Of a DNA stretch of 7,316 nt, positions 7,296-7,316 are shown in pieces. The stretch lies in contig CAMYMP010000707.1 in assembly GCA_947259435.1 (NCBI GenBank), positions 1 through 7,316 of the forward strand, given 5' to 3'. This DNA is from an uncultured Woeseiaceae bacterium (GTDB lineage: Bacteria > Pseudomonadota > Gammaproteobacteria > Woeseiales > Woeseiaceae). Each line of letters opens with the position of its first letter. Position 1 is the stretch's first letter. Under the pieces are notes generated by a model, which searched no databases, was not told where the DNA came from, and saw nothing but the letters and a program-made list of their open reading frames with translations. A program made the position numbers and the translations under genes.

Positions 7296-7316
7296 CCTGT
7301 CAATCGACCGGGAGAT

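Overview
The window is a compact, gene-dense piece of bacterial chromosome, moderately GC-rich, with two divergent gene blocks. A proteobacterial-type phosphoenolpyruvate carboxylase lies next to a YajQ protein with a close match to the E. coli form. This points to a proteobacterium, most likely a gammaproteobacterium; the genus cannot be fixed from the sequence. There are no rRNA or tRNA genes, CRISPR repeats, insertion sequences or phage genes that I can see.

Left block, minus strand, read from 3929 down to the left edge: yajQ (nucleotide-binding protein), ppc (phosphoenolpyruvate carboxylase), and the first 224 codons of an exported protein with a TraB/GumN-like motif that runs off the window at base 1. 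The gaps are only 17 and 18 bases, so the three genes look like one transcript. A plausible extended -10 promoter lies just upstream of yajQ, within the 93-base divergent gap (3930-4022).

Right block, plus strand: a 440-residue protein of unknown function (4023-5345), then a SLC13-type membrane transporter with two central TrkA-C (RCK-C) domains (about 5448-7286). Roughly 100 bases separate them. That gap holds a good ribosome-binding site and ATG for a 24-residue Cys/His/Arg-rich reading frame, whose stop codon overlaps the probable TTG start of the transporter. It is a candidate regulatory leader peptide.

The most interesting points are two. First, the second half of the 440-residue protein follows, in order, several signature segments of the ribonucleotide reductase large subunit, but the catalytic residues appear to be gone, so it may be a degenerate paralogue (pseudoenzyme). 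Second, the leader-ORF arrangement in front of the transporter. The remaining genes are ordinary housekeeping functions: ppc replenishes oxaloacetate for the TCA cycle, yajQ encodes a small nucleotide-binding protein linked in some bacteria to cyclic di-GMP, and the transporter would import or exchange an anion that the sequence does not identify.
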